Assembly (NCBI RefSeq): GCF_024679095.1
Contig: NC_066528.1
Coordinates: forward strand, 16,108,015 to 16,172,014
Length of the DNA: 64,000 nucleotides
DNA from: Eriocheir sinensis
Taxonomy: Eukaryota; Arthropoda; Malacostraca; Decapoda; Varunidae
Reading direction: 5' to 3'
Shown: positions 48,441 to 60,190 of the stretch, one piece after another
Layout: the number at the start of each line of letters is the position of its first letter
Numbering within the stretch: the first letter of the stretch is position 1
Position numbers and translations under genes: made by a program
The notes under the pieces: model-generated
What the model saw: only the letters and a program-made list of their open reading frames with translations
Told to the model about the DNA's origin: nothing
The model's database searches: none

Positions 48441-48760
48441 AAGCAGCGAGTGTGACCATGCCCAGGAAGGAAGGAAGGAAGGATTTATAGAAGGAAGGAA
48501 GGAAGGATTTATAGAAGGAAGGAAGGAAGGAGGGAATGAGGGAAGGAAGGAAGGAAAGGAGGGAAGGAAGGAAGGAAAGGAGGGAAGGAAGGAAGGAAAG
48601 GAGGTAAGGAAGGAAGGAAGGGAGGGAGGAAGGAAGGTTTTATAGAAGGAAGGAAGGAAGGAAGGATTTATAGAAGGAAGGAAGGAAGAACGAAAGGAAG
48701 GAAGGAAGGATAGATAGAAGGAAGGAAGGAAGGAAGGAAGGAAGGATGGATATAAGGAGG
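48382..48760. repeat. (GT)n followed by (GGAA)n array
   Basis: (GT) 48382-48438, then GGAAGGAAGG blocks separated by GATTTATAGA at 48462-48757. The plus strand is almost pure purine. Confidence 0.95.
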
Positions 48761-49299
48761 GAAAGGGAAAAAAAAACAAGAAAGGAAAGATGGAGGAAAA
48801 TAAGCAACAAAGGAGGGAAGGAGAGTAGGAGGGAAAGAAAGAAGGAACAGGGAATAAGATGAAAGAAGAAAGATTGCAAAACAGACAACAGAAAAACGAG
48901 AAGAAAGTGAAAGAAAGGAGATGATAGAGAAACGGAGGACAAGGATAAGAAGTAGCAATTAACAGAGAGAGGGCTGAAGAGGATTGCTGGGCTGAAGTGA
49001 AAGATAGGTGGGCGTAAGGCGTATAAGAGACGGTGGGGACGAGAGGAGGATTGAAAGAAGGGATGGAGGGGGACAGAACAATGTTGCCAGGTTGTTACAC
49101 TCAGGAGAATGTGTTTGACGATTTATGCAATTTATAACCACAGACTGTCACCCCTACGCAGACAACCATATTTATTTATAGTTACTGCTATAAAATTTAA
49201 TTCCTGAAGGTCTTTATTTACATAGTTATGGATCACTAACTGGTTAATACGGTGCTCGGTAATGGCAAACTGAGACTGCTGGGATAGAAGTCCATGTTC
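48761..49299. other. Purine-rich then unique sequence
   Basis: GA-rich to about 49080; no exon seen to 49300. Confidence 0.4.
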
Positions 49300-50335
49300 G
49301 TATCGGGTTCCCATTACGCCCACTTCCCAAGACCACGGAGAGGATTAACCGGTTTTTCAAGGGTCATTTCTCCGTTCAAGATGCAGAAGTCGGGTAAAAC
49401 TATCACTACGATCACAAAACAGACCCTATTCTTGTATCAGTAGAAGTCGTGTAAAACAATCTCTACGAACCACAAACATACCCTATTATTGTACCGGGGC
49501 CCATTAACACCTCTTCCCAAGACCACGGAGAGGATTAACCGGTTTTTCAAAGGTGACTTTCCGCCGGTTAAGACGTAGAAGTCGGGTAAAACTATCACTA
49601 AGATCACAAAACAGACCCTATTCTTGTATCGGGGCCCATTAACACCACTTCCCAAGACCACGGGAAAGATTAACCGGTTTTTCATGGGTCATTTTCCCGG
49701 TTAAGATGTAGAAGTCGTGTAAAACTATCACTAAGATCACAAAACAGACCCTATTCTTGTATCGGGGCCCATTAACACCGCTTCCCAAGACCACGGAGAG
49801 GATTAACCGGTTTTTCAAAGGTGACTTTCCGCCGGTTAAGACGTAGAAGTCGGGTAAAACTATCACTAAGATCACAAAACAGACCCTATTCTTGTATCGG
49901 GGTACAATACGCCCACTTCCCAAGACCACGGAGAGGATTAACCGGTTTTTCAAGGGTCATTTCTCCGTTCAAGATGCAGAAGTCGGGTAAAACTATCACT
50001 ACGATCACAAAACAGTCCATATTCTTGTATCGGGGCCCATTAACACCGCTTCCCAAGACCACGGGAAAGATTAACCGGTTTTTCATGGGTCATTTTCCCG
50101 GTTAAGATGTAGAAGTCGTGTAAAACTATCACTACGATCACAAAACAGACCCTATTCTTGTATCGGGGCCCATTAACACCATTTCTCAAGACCACGGGAA
50201 AGATTAACCGGTTTTTCATGGGTCATTTCCTCGTTCAAGATGCATAAGTCGGGTAAAACTATCGCTAGGATCACAAAACAGTTCATGAAAATCCTCACAG
50301 CAACTTCCATGATTGGCTTTTCAAATGGGAGAACC
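49300..50335. repeat. 133-135-bp tandem array of a dispersed repeat, seven copies
   Basis: CTTCCCAAGACCACGG recurs at about 49323, 49513, 49648, 49781, 49915, 50049 and 50182 (the last as TTCTCAAG). Each unit has GATTAACCGGTTTTTCA, AGAAGTCGGGTAAAACTATC and CACAAAACAGACCCTATTC. Single copies of the same element are dispersed at 15330, 30010 and 52780. Confidence 0.94.
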
Positions 50336-50391
50336 GAGGTGTTGATATGATAAGAAACACGCGCTAAAGACATACAAGACTTGGCCGTAGT

Positions 50392-50637
50392 TTAACCCTA
50401 TCCAATCCGAGGGGGGACAAATTTGGCCTCCCCTCAGGCACTTCGATCAAAACGATACACTTTTGTTTTTTTTACTTTCCACCACCTTCCTTTCACTCAT
50501 TATTCACTACTGTTTTACACTCTTGATTCGGTACCAGTACTTAGTGTTCATGAGCGTTATCGTTGTTCAGATAAATGAGTACGATGCTAGGTGTTTCGAG
50601 CGTCAAAATTTGAAATCGTCGGATCGGATAGGGTTAA
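50392..50637. mobile_element. 246-bp TTAA-bounded MITE
   Basis: Left TTAACCCTATCCAATCCGA; right TCGGATCGGATAGGGTTAA: 18 of 19 complementary. TTAA duplication plus a CCCT start is the signature of piggyBac-type ends. No ORF. Confidence 0.93.
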
Positions 50638-50884
50638 GCTCCGGGGAATATGGGGCGACCAGGTGAACTGTGGCGTGGTTTAGGGCACACGGACGTACAC
50701 TTCTCAAACCGGGAAGGAAGATTTGCATACCTGAGCACGGGTGAAGTATGCGATATATAGGGGAGGGAGGCTGGGTTCTTTTTCCCTACTGTACCGCGCT
50801 TGTTTATGTTAGCGTGAGGGGTGTCTTGCCGTAGCGGAACCAACCAGAGAACGGACTTTTGAGGGTAAACATAAAAACAAGGTA

Positions 50885-51715
50885 AATATTATATAACTTA
50901 AGGCCGGTGTTTGGAGAGAAGCAGTGAGTGTTCATAGGCGGAGGAAGATGATCAGTTGAGTTCGAAGAGGTTTAAAGAAGAGGTTATATACAAAGATTAT
51001 GCGTATTACCAGCTTAGAAGAAATGACTTGCGGGAACTTTTAAGAGAGGAGAGGGAGAAAGGAATACTATATAACTCTAAGCCGGGGTTTGGAAGGAAGC
51101 AGTGAGTGTTCAGAGGCGGAGGAAGAGGATCAGTTGAGTTCGAAGAGGTTTAAAGAAGAGGTTTAAAGAAGAGGATGACTTGCGGGGACTTTTAAGAGAG
51201 GAGAGGGAGAAAGGAATACTATATAACTCTAAGCCGGGGTTTGGAAGGAAGCAGCGAGTGTTCATAGGCCGAGGAAGAGGGTCAGTTGAGTTCGAAGAGG
51301 TTTAAAGAAGAGGTTATATACAAAGATTATGCGTATTACCAGCTTAAAAGAGATGACTTGCGGGGACTTTTAAGAGAGGAGAGGGAGAAAGGAATACTAT
51401 ATAACTCTAAGCCGGGGTTTGGAAGGAAGCAGTGAGTGGTCAGAGGCGGAGGAAGAGGGTCAGTTGAGTTCGAAGAGGTTTAAAGAAGAGGTTTAAAGAA
51501 GAGGATGACTTGCGGGGACTTTTAAGAGAGGAGAGGGAGAAAGGAATACTATATAACTCTAAGCCGGGGTTTGGAAGGAAGCAGTGAGTGGTCATATTCG
51601 GAGAAAGAGGATCAGTTGAGTTCGAAGAGGTTTAAAGAAGAGGTTATATACAAAGATTATGCGTATTACAAGCTTAAAAAAGATGACTTGCGGAGACTTT
51701 TAAGGGGGGGTTGCC
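50885..51715. repeat. Alternating two-type tandem repeat (A-B-A-B-A)
   Basis: Five units share TATATAACTCTAAGCCGGGG and GGATCAGTTGAGTTCGAAGA. Units 1, 3 and 5 carry TTATATACAAAGATTATGCG. Units 2 and 4 replace it with a second GTTTAAAGAAGAG. Confidence 0.92.
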
Positions 51716-52019
51716 TTAAAATTAAAACATATACATTTACTTATTCTTGAGATAAATAAATTAGAGTTAGGATTATGTTTTAAGTTAGGGGATGTTAATA
51801 GAGAAGAACAATTGTTTAATGGAAGAGGTACTGAAAGAAAATGGGGTTAAGGTTGCCCGGGGTGAGGTTTAAGGGGGGCTACTCTAAAATTAAGGGAAAT
51901 GAGGTCAGGGTTGCCTTAGGAGAGAGAGGAAAAGGAGGTGAGGGACGGCCGTAAAGTTATGGAAAGGAGAGATAGAGGACAGTTTGAAAGGAGTAAGGAT
52001 AGTTAGTAAGGGGTTATGA
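51716..52019. other. Intergenic, no gene seen
   Basis: AG-rich on the plus strand with short repeats of AAGGGGGG and GGTTGCC. Nothing gene-like. Confidence 0.4.
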
Positions 52020-52445
52020 TATCAGGATAGATTAGGTTAGGTTAGGTTTTGGCGGCCGTAGAAGAGAGTATATATGTATTTTAAACGTTTAAGGCGATAT
52101 TTTAAGCTTGTGAGGAGTGAGGGAGTGATATCAGGTGTTAAGTTAGGTTTTGGTATGTATTTCAAGCTTGTAAGGAGGAGTAGGAAAAGGGAATAAGCGA
52201 TTTTGAGACCATATATAACCATGGCAGTAGATCAGATTAGGTTAGGCTGTTATGTTTTGGCGGCCGTGGTCAGGTCAGGTTAGATTAGGTTTTGGTATGT
52301 ATTTCAAGCTTGTAAGGAGGAGTAGGAAAAGGGAATAAGCGATTTTGAGACCATATATAACCACGGCATTAGGTCAGATTAGGTTAGGCTGTTATGTTTT
52401 GGCGGCCGTGGTCAGGTCAGTTTAGGTTAAGTTTTCGCGGCCGTA
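52020..52445 (+). repeat. TTAGG/GGCGGCCG minisatellite, plus orientation
   Basis: GGTTAGGTTTTGG(CGGCCG), GTATGTATTTCAAGCTTGTA, AGGAGGAGTAGGAAAAGGGA and GACCATATATAACCACGGCA, repeated about three times. The same family lies inverted at 57470-58195. Confidence 0.9.
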
Positions 52446-52587
52446 GACAGACGAGGAACAAGGACGAGGCAAACCAGCTAGACATTGGACTAAAATGGTG
52501 AAAGTAAATAAAGTTTGAGACGTAAGATATTGTAGTGAAGGACAGGAATACGGTGAGGACGTGAAAGAAACCAGACGATATAGAATT

Positions 52588-52665
52588 TTTTTTTTTTACA
52601 GCAGAGGAGACAGTGCAAGGGCGTAAAAAAAAAATAATGAAAAAAAAGCCCGCTACTTACTGCTC
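52588..52665 (-). mobile_element. A/T-rich SINE-like repeat copy
   Basis: T-run, ACAGCAGAGGAGACAGTGCA, AGGGCGTAAAAAAAA and AAGCCCGCTACTTACTGCTC. Confidence 0.75.
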
Positions 52666-52779
52666 CTAAATAGAGTAGAGTGGCAAATACGATCGGATAC
52701 TGTTCAAAGGCTTGGTAGAGTGTTGAGAAAGGCCTGAGATTGTAGAAGGGAGTGAGATCAGTATTATTAAACGTATTGG

Positions 52780-52950
52780 GGTTCCATGACGACTACGTTC
52801 CATGGCCAACAAAGAAGATTAAGCAGGTTTTCACGGGTGGTGTTTCCCCGTCAAGGTTCAGGAGTCGTGTAAAGTCGTCATCATCATCATCATCACATAA
52901 TGGTCCATAAGAATCCCAGCAACTTCTACGAGAGGGTCTTGAAACAGTCG
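52780..52950. mobile_element. Dispersed repeat, 'GGTTTTCACGGGT' family
   Basis: TGGCCAACAAAGAAGATTAA, CAGGTTTTCACGGGTGGTGT and AGTCGTGTAAAGTCGTCATC, with a short (CAT)n. Confidence 0.7.
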
Positions 52951-52964
52951 TACAGAGACACTGA

Positions 52965-53400
52965 TAAGTTAGAACACTGACTGAGTCTTCTGAAGGGCGG
53001 TAGATGTCCTATAGAGCAGCGACGCGAGAGTCTGAAGGGAGGTGGCGGTAGGCATTTGAGGGCCAGGCAAAGTGGGACACGCTCTAAGGCCGGTAGTAGT
53101 GTTGGGAAGGAAGGATTGGGATGTTTTGAAAGGAGTGAATCTTCTGAAGAGGCCGTGAAGAACGTCCAGGAGCAGCGTCGCGGGGCTTCGTAGGGCGGCA
53201 GCGGCAGGCTCTTGAAGGCCATGCAGGGAGGGACACGTTCAGAGGCTGGGCGGAGTGTTGTGAAGGGAGGCCTGGGATGTTCTGAAAGGAGGGAGTCTTC
53301 TGTAGGGGGTTGCAGGACGTCCTAGGGCAGCGTCGTGGGGCCCTGCAGGCGGCGGCGGCAGGCTCTTGAAGGCCGGGCAGGGCGGGACACGTTCATGGCG
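52965..53400. repeat. 157-bp tandem repeat, three copies, GC-rich
   Basis: GGGACACG.TC at about 53073, 53230 and 53387, each preceded by GGCAGGCTCTTGAAGGCC and CTTCTG.AG...GCAGCG. CG-rich. Confidence 0.9.
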
Positions 53401-53559
53401 CCTCAACTTCCCCGCACCGCAAAAAAATTCACTTTTCGCTCTCCGTCACTGTCAGTGTTCATGTCCGTATTGGACAGTTAATCCTCGGGATTTTCCAGTC
53501 GACTAATCCGTAGCTTATACCTAGAAAATTAAATTCTGATGAAAATACAATGAAAGTAT

Positions 53560-54010
53560 ATTTTTCGAATGATAAAGAAACAGTGGAGGCAGCAATCGTG
53601 TGCAGGGCCGGGGGGGGGAGGGGGGAGGGGAGGGGAGGGGGTGCCTGGCGGAGGTGCCTGTGTGTGCTGCCGTATTGAGGGTGTTTGTGCCGCGGCGGTG
53701 TGGCCTTTAAAGTTGTGCGGCGGTCTCCAGGCGGCGGTACGCGAGCTGTCACGTTTAGCGGCGGGCCGGGCGTCGCCGTGTTGACCGTGTTTAATTGGCA
53801 GCGTCTGAGGCGGCGTGGAGCAGCGGCGCGAGGCGGCGAGGCGCCGTCACCCTCAGCGGCTGGCGGCACCGTTGTCACCACTGTCTTCCTTCACCTCACT
53901 CAAGTCTTCCAGCACGCACGCACGTCTTTCCCCTCTCCCGTGAATACAACTAAAAATGTCTTCCCTTCCCTTCCTGTTTGATCTGGCGGGTTTACAGTGA
54001 AGGCCGTGAC
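53560..54010. other. CpG-rich island, no gene assigned
   Basis: High CpG (GGCGGCGTGGAGCAGCGGCG) after a G-run block at 53607-53640. A TTTAATTGGCAG site lies inside. It may be a promoter or regulatory island; no exon could be demonstrated. Confidence 0.45.
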
Positions 54011-54189
54011 GGAGGCTGAACTTTTTCCTCTCGTGCATTGCTCTCATGTTTAGCGTCGCCCTTCATAAGACGCCGCGACGTATTGCGCTGACACGATATC
54101 CGTTTCTCCTTCTATTTACGACGAATGACAACCACCAAAGAGGCCCCCATGCACGCGCACGCACACACATACACATACACACACTCACT

Positions 54190-54214
54190 CACACACACAC
54201 ACACACACACACAC
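54190..54214. repeat. (CA)n microsatellite
   Basis: Short CA run with CACT interruptions upstream. Confidence 0.9.
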
Positions 54215-54224
54215 GATGCGACTT

Positions 54225-54785
54225 TCATAGGTTTCTGGATTATGATTCTTAGGCCTCTGTGGTTCTTGGACTCGGAGTGTGGCTCTTGAAGGATCTTAGA
54301 TTGTGGCTCCTGAAGGCGTTTGGGTTTTGAAGTCTCTTGAAGGCTCTTGGAGGCTCTTGAAGACTCTTGGATCGTGGCTCTTGAAGGCACTTGGATTGTG
54401 ACTCTTGAAGGCTCTTGGATTGTGACTCTTGAAGGCTCTTGAAGACTCTTGGATTGTGGCTCTTGAAGACTCTTGGATTGTGGCTCTTGAAGGCTCTTGG
54501 ATTGTGGCTCTTGAAGGCTCTTGGATTGTGGCTCTTGAAGGCTCTTGGATTGTGGCTCTTGAAGGCTCTTGAAGACTCTTGGATTGTGGCTCTTGAAGGC
54601 TCTTGGATTGTGGCTCTTGAAGACTCTTGGATTGTGGCTCTTGAAGACTCTTGGATTGTGGCTCTTGAAGGCTCTTGGATTGTGGCTCTTGAAGGCTCTT
54701 GGATTGTGACTCTTGAAGGCTCTTGAAGACTCTTGGATTGTGGCTCTTGAAGGCTCTTGGATTATGGCTCGAGAAGGCTTTTGAA
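54225..54785. repeat. 24-bp tandem repeat, about 20 copies
   Basis: GGATTGTGGCTCTTGAAGGC TCTT in head-to-tail copies, with 18-bp variants (CTCTTGAAGA). 24 bp is eight codons, giving an artefactual LGLWLLKA open frame. Confidence 0.95.
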
Positions 54786-54879
54786 GGAGGATGAGGAGGA
54801 CGAGGAACGAGGAAATAGTCTTAGGAAATCACCATTCTTATTTTATCACAACCATCATTATAGAACCTCAACTTGCCAT

Positions 54880-55035
54880 CCCCACCACCACCACCACCAC
54901 CACCACCACCTTCATCACCACCACCACCTTCATCACCACCACCACCTTCATCACCACCCCCAATGTGTACAGTTACTCAAAATTTCAGATTGTTGTGTCG
55001 CTTTCGGGGTTAATCAAGGCACGAGTGAGTACTTT

Positions 55036-55103
<68 letters not shown>
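54880..55103. repeat. (CAC)n and (TG)n microsatellites
   Basis: (CAC/TTCATCACCAC) at 54880-54960 and (TG)n at 55038-55102. Confidence 0.95.
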
Positions 55104-55104
<1 letters not shown>

Positions 55105-55560
55105 TGTGTTTGTGCGAGTATTTATATATGTGGAAATTGATGGGGACACCTACACATATACACATTCAGAAACACACACAAACTCAAACACAAACACAAA
55201 CACACACAAACAAAAACAAAAAATATTGGATAGTTAAACGAAAATACAAAAAAGTTCTCAATAATAAAGATATTTGCATCAACACTAGTGAGAGATTTCT
55301 AGTAGTCAACCTTGTCCCATTTTCTATAACTTCCAAACTTTCTATGGATAACTCTTACAATTACCATTATTATTTCTATCTTAAGAGTGGGGCCATAATT
55401 TTTCTCTTAACACTATACCATTATCTTCCTATAGAAATACCATAAGACTAACAAGATTTCTTTTCTGGTGGTGTCTTCTTAACTCTCCAGGTAACACTTT
55501 TACTATCCTCTTCTTTGGGATGTTTCATAACCTTCTATCGACCCGTGTTTTGCTTCTGCC
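55104..55560. other. AT-rich, no gene seen
   Basis: CAAACACAAACACA tract at 55165-55220; otherwise featureless. Confidence 0.4.
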
Positions 55561-56285
55561 TTCTCTTCTTCCTTTGAAAATCTGAAGGGGAACGTTTTGT
55601 TGGTACGATCTCCTCAATTTCTTTTCCTTGGAACAACTCTTTTAGCATCATCCTCTTATGGAAATTTTATGAATGACCTTTTTTTCCACTCTTGTTCTGG
55701 CTCTTTTCTTTTTTTCTTCTTCCTGTGGACATTTTAAGAGGAACATTTTATTGGTGTTATCCCTCACATTCTCCTTTGAACATCACTTTTCGCAAATTCT
55801 GAGGGAAACTTCACGGCTGACTCTTTTTCCGGCTCGTATTCTGCCTCTTATTCTTCTTCCTGTGATTTTTTTTTAAAGTGGAACATTTTATTGGTGTTAT
55901 CCCTCACATTCTCCTTTGAACATCACTTTTAGCAAATTCTTAGGGAAACTTCACGGCTGACCCTTTTCCGGCTCGTATTCTGCCTCTTATTCTTCTTCCT
56001 GTGATTTTTTTTTTAAAGTGGAACATTTTATTGGTGTTATCCCTCGCAGTCTACTTTGAACAATCTTTTTAGCATCCTCTTTTCATGGGTATTTTATGTC
56101 TGACCCCTTTTTTTTTTTCGTATTCCGTATTCGTATTTCGTATTTCGTATTCCGCCTTTTTTTATTTATTCTTCTTCCTGTGAAAACTTGTGTGGTACAT
56201 TTTGTTTGTTCGATCCTTCACATTCTTCTCCTTTTTATCATCCTATTCTTTTGCAAATTTATGGGGGAAGTTTTTTCGGCCCCTT
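55561..56285. repeat. About 140-bp pyrimidine-rich tandem repeat
   Basis: GGAACATTTTATTGGTGTTA, CTCCTTTGAACATCACTTTT and TCTTATTCTTCTTCCTGTGA recur about five times with divergence; the two central copies are nearly identical. Confidence 0.9.
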
Positions 56286-56389
56286 ACTTTACTTGCTGTT
56301 GTTTACTTGTTGTTGTTTACTAAGTGTTATTTCTTGTAATGACTAAGGTTGCACGCTGTAATTATGTTTGAAGTCGTTACTATCTTACC

Positions 56390-56715
56390 GAACATAATGC
56401 AAGACTAACGAAACCGAGAAGGAAGAGAAATAACGAAAAACACACGAAAGACATATAGGAAATTAAGAAAAAACGTCGTAATATCTTCAGCAATCGTTAA
56501 CTGACACGCAGAACATCAAACGAGGCTAACAAAAGCGAAAATTATATAAAAAAAACGAATCAAAAACAGAAAACATCACAGAAAATTAAGAAAAACATTG
56601 TAATTTCTTCTGCAATCGTTAATGACCCGCAGAACATCATACTAGACTAACAAAAGCGAAACGGAAAGAAAAATAACGAAAAACACACAAAATACATTAC
56701 AGAAAACCAAGAAAG
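56390..56715. repeat. About 120-bp A-rich tandem repeat, three copies
   Basis: CGAAAAACACACGAAAGACA, GAAAATTAAGAAAAAC and GCAATCGTTAA.TGAC recur three times. Confidence 0.88.
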
Positions 56716-56899
56716 CATAGAATAATTAGATGGATTTTGTTAATGGGAAACTAATACAAACTCGCATCCCATTCCATCCACCTCCCTCCCTCCCTCCCGA
56801 AGAAAAAAGAAAAATGGGAAAGTTTAAGTCTGGCCTAAAAAAGAAGAAAAAGGGGGTTAACAGCGCCCTCTATGTGCAAAAGTTGTCTTAAGGCGCCCG

Positions 56900-57400
56900 G
56901 GGGAGTCATGCGAGGGGCGACGAGGAGGAGGAGAAGGAGAGGAAGAGGACGACGACGAAGAAGGAGAAGAAGGAGGAGGGGGAAAAGAAGAACAACAGCA
57001 AACGCGACAACATTAAGAATAGGAGTAAGAAGAGATGAAAGAAAGGAAACAAACAAAAAAATAAATAAAGCGTAGAAACATGTGAATAATAAGAAAAAAA
57101 CAAGAAGAATGAGAGCAATAAAAAGATGAAGAAGAGAAGTTGAAGAAGAAGAAAAGAAGTACTAAAAAAAACTAACAGGAGATGAAAACAGGGAAAAAAA
57201 CAATAACTAACATAAGAAAGAAAAAAACAAAAATAAGAAAAATAAGAAAATAGTAAGAAAACAATAACAATAATAATAATAATAATGAGAGAAAACGGAG
57301 GAAGAAAAAGAAGAGCAGGAATAAAATACGATAAAAAAGAAAGAAGGAAAAATAAAACAAGATTAAGAATAAGGAGTAAGGTGAGATTAAGATTCGTCTC
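56900..57400. repeat. Purine-rich tract
   Basis: Plus strand is mostly A and G (GAGGAGGAGAAGGAGAGGAA and so on), grading into A-rich sequence. No gene. Confidence 0.8.
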
Positions 57401-57469
57401 AGAACATGCTCCCTTTCCCTAATCCTCCTTACGAGCTTAAAATGCATACACTGTGTCATCTACGGCCGC

Positions 57470-58195
57470 TAAAACCTGACCTAAACTAACTTAACCACGG
57501 CCGCAAAACCCTAACCTAACCTAAGCTGATACTGTGGTTACATATGGTTTTAAAATCGCTTAATCCATTTCCTTACTCCTCTTTCCTTGTTTAAAATACA
57601 TACCCAGTGTCTACGGCTGCCAAAACCTAACCTAACCTGACCTGCCCACGGCTGCCAAAACATAACCTAGCCTAACCTAATCTGACCTAATGCCGTGGTT
57701 ACATATGGTCTTAAAATCGCTTATTCTCTTTTCCTACTCCTCCTTACAAGCTTGAAATACATACCAAAACCTAACCTAACCTAACCTGACCTGATGTCAT
57801 ACTCCTTTACTCCCTACCCTTACAAGCTCAAAATGCCTCCTTACAAATTTAAAATACCGCTTTACAAGATTTAAATGCATATACACTTTATTCTAAGGTC
57901 CCCAAAACGTAATCTAACCTGATAACATACTCCTTTCCTCCCTTTCCCCACTCCTTACAAGCTTAAAATGCCTCCTTACAAATTTAAAACACCGCTTTAC
58001 AAGATTGAAATGCATATACACAACGTAATCTAATCTAACCTAACCTAACCTATCCTGATATCATACTCCTTTACTCCCTTTCCTCACTCCTTACAAGCTT
58101 AAAATGCCTCCTTACAAATTTAAAACACCGCTTTACAAGATTGAAACGCATATACAGAACGTAATCTAACCTAACCTAACCTGACGCCGTGCTGG
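57470..58195 (-). repeat. TTAGG/CGGCCG minisatellite, inverted relative to 52 kb
   Basis: CCAAAACCTAACCTAACC, CACGGCTGCC, GTTACATATGGTCTTAAAAT and CTCCTTACAAGCTTGAAATA are the complement of the 52020-52445 repeat. To the right a second variant follows (TACAAATTTAAAACACCGCT, three copies). Confidence 0.9.
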
Positions 58196-58496
58196 CCCTA
58201 AACTCTTGATCCACGAAGCGCCGGACCCTTCCTCAGCAGAGCCAGAAGGAAGCCAGAGACCGTAACCTAAGCCTATATAGTCCTATCGCGCGGGAGTCTA
58301 GTTGTGGGGTAGGCTTCGTTGAGCGCGCGCCGCCAGAGGGGAGAGAAGTGAGGGGAGCCGCGCGGTAACTCCCCTCCCCGCCAGAACGAAGTGTAAGCGG
58401 TGGCGGTCGAAACAGCACCCGCGGCGGAACGGAGCGTCTCAGCAGCCTTTCCCTCCTTGTTCTCTCCTTCCTCGCTGCGCCCCGGAGAGGTTGTGG
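58196..58496. other. GC-rich unique sequence
   Basis: CpG-containing (GCGCGCCGCCAGAGG, GCGGCGGAACGGAGCG). No exon identified. Possible regulatory island. Confidence 0.35.
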
Positions 58497-59540
58497 ATTA
58501 GAATGGAGAGGAGAAGAACGAGAATGGGAAGAGAAGAACGAGAAGGAGAAGAGAAGAACGAGGAGAAGAGAGGAACGAGGAGAAGAGAAGAACAAGGAGA
58601 AGAGAAGAACGAGGAGGAGGAAGGAAAGGAAGAAAATTGCAACGAAGAATAGAAGAGAAGAAAGAGGAGAAGAACGAGGAGGAGGAGGAGTAGAATGTCA
58701 AGGAAGAAAACCAGAACGAAGAACAGAAGAGAAGATTGAGGAGGAGAAGAAGAACGAGGAGAAGAAAGCGAAGGAAGAAAATAACAAGAAAATCACAACG
58801 AAGAAGAGAAGAAGAACGAGGAGGAGGAAGAAGAGAAAGAAAACCACAACAAAGAATAGAAATAAGAATAAGAAAAGAACGAAGAGAAGAAGAAGAAGAA
58901 GAAGAAGAAAAAGAGGAGGAGCAAGTGAATGAATACAAAGACGAAGAGGAGAAGAATGAAGAGAAGGAAGAAGAAAGAGAACGTATCCAAAGACAAGGAG
59001 GAGTTTGAAGAAGAAAGAAAGAAGAAGAAGAAGAAAAAGAAAAAGTAGAAGAAAGAGGAGAAGGAGGAATTAAGTACTGAAAACAAAGACAGAGTAAGAA
59101 GAGGAGAAGGAGGAGGAGGAGGAGGAGGAAGAGGAAGCAGACCCGAAGGAAGAAAACCACAACGAAGAAGAGGGAGGAAAAGGAGGAGGAAGAGGAGGAG
59201 CAGGAGAAGGAAGCGAAGGAAGAAGAAAAAACTAACAAAGAATAGGACGGATGAGAATAAGAAGAACGAAAAGATGAACGAGGAGGAGGAGGAGCAGAAG
59301 GAGGAGGAGGAGGAGGAGGAGGGATAAGAAAAAGAGAAGAACAAGAAGAAGAACGAGGAGGAAGAGGGAGACGAAGGAGGAGGAGGAGGAGCAAAAATAA
59401 GAGAAGAACAAGAAGAAGAACGAGGAGAAGGAGGAGGAGGAGGAGGAGAATAACGAGAAGGGAAACGAAGAGGCAAAGGGAGAAGGACCAGGAGGAACAG
59501 GACCAAGAGGAGGAGGAGGAGGAGGAGGAGCATGAATCAT
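58497..59540. repeat. One-kilobase polypurine tract
   Basis: The plus strand is nearly all A and G (GAGAAGAACGAGGAGAAG, GGAGGAGGAGGA), with rare C/T. Long arbitrary open frames on the minus strand (up to 298 codons) are compositional artefacts. Confidence 0.93.
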
Positions 59541-59599
59541 AGAGGAGGAATGAGGCGGCGGGCGAGCTAGGAATAAGGGAGGAAGGAGGAGGAGGAGGA

Positions 59600-59800
59600 G
59601 GAGGAGGACCAGCGCGGCGGTAATTACGTTAGCATCGACTACTGGCTACAGGAGGTACAAACACCGCATTGATTACTACAAATATTGTGCAGGGGAGCCG
59701 CGCCGAGGAGGAGGAGGAGGAGGAGGAGACAGCGGCAATTATATATGGACGGTAATAAAAATCGATTTGACAAAGAGAACGAGAGATTCGAATAGATTGT
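59600..59800. promoter_or_regulatory. Complex island with homeodomain-type sites
   Basis: GCGGTAATTACGTTAGCATC, CATTGATTACTACAAATATT and GACGGTAATAAAAATCGATT lie between (GGA)n tracts. Complexity and TAAT cores set it apart from its surroundings. Confidence 0.35.
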
Positions 59801-59851
59801 GGATTCGCTTCGCTTTTGTTTTTGTTGATGTTCTTTTTTTTTTTTCAGCAA

Positions 59852-59854
59852 GTG

Positions 59855-59939
<85 letters not shown>
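59852..59939. repeat. (TAG)n microsatellite
   Basis: About 29 units, followed by (AAG)n. Confidence 0.97.
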
Positions 59940-60035
59940 AAGAAGAAGAAAGAGAAGGAAATAAGAGAAGAAAAAAAACAGAGAAAAATAATTAAACGGG
60001 AAATAATACAAAAACAGAAAAGAGAAGGAAGAGGA

Positions 60036-60190
60036 AAAGGAGGAGGAGGAGGAGGGAGAAGAATAAAGAGGAGGAGGAGGAGGAGGAGGAGGAGGAAGAG
60101 GAGTGTAAGGGCGTGAGGCTGTACTTCTCCCAAAACAGGGTTCATTACACACTACAAGGAGGAGGAGGAGGAGGAGGAGGAGGAGGAGGA
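60036..60190. repeat. (GGA)n tracts with an 80-bp spacer
   Basis: GGA runs at 60036-60105 and 60158-60190 around a short unique spacer with CAAAACAGGGTTCATTACAC. Confidence 0.85.

Noticed and set aside
58498..59533. Minus-strand open frames of 246-298 codons rich in Leu, Phe and Ser
   Set aside because: Compositional artefact of the polypurine tract; a pure pyrimidine strand cannot contain stop codons.
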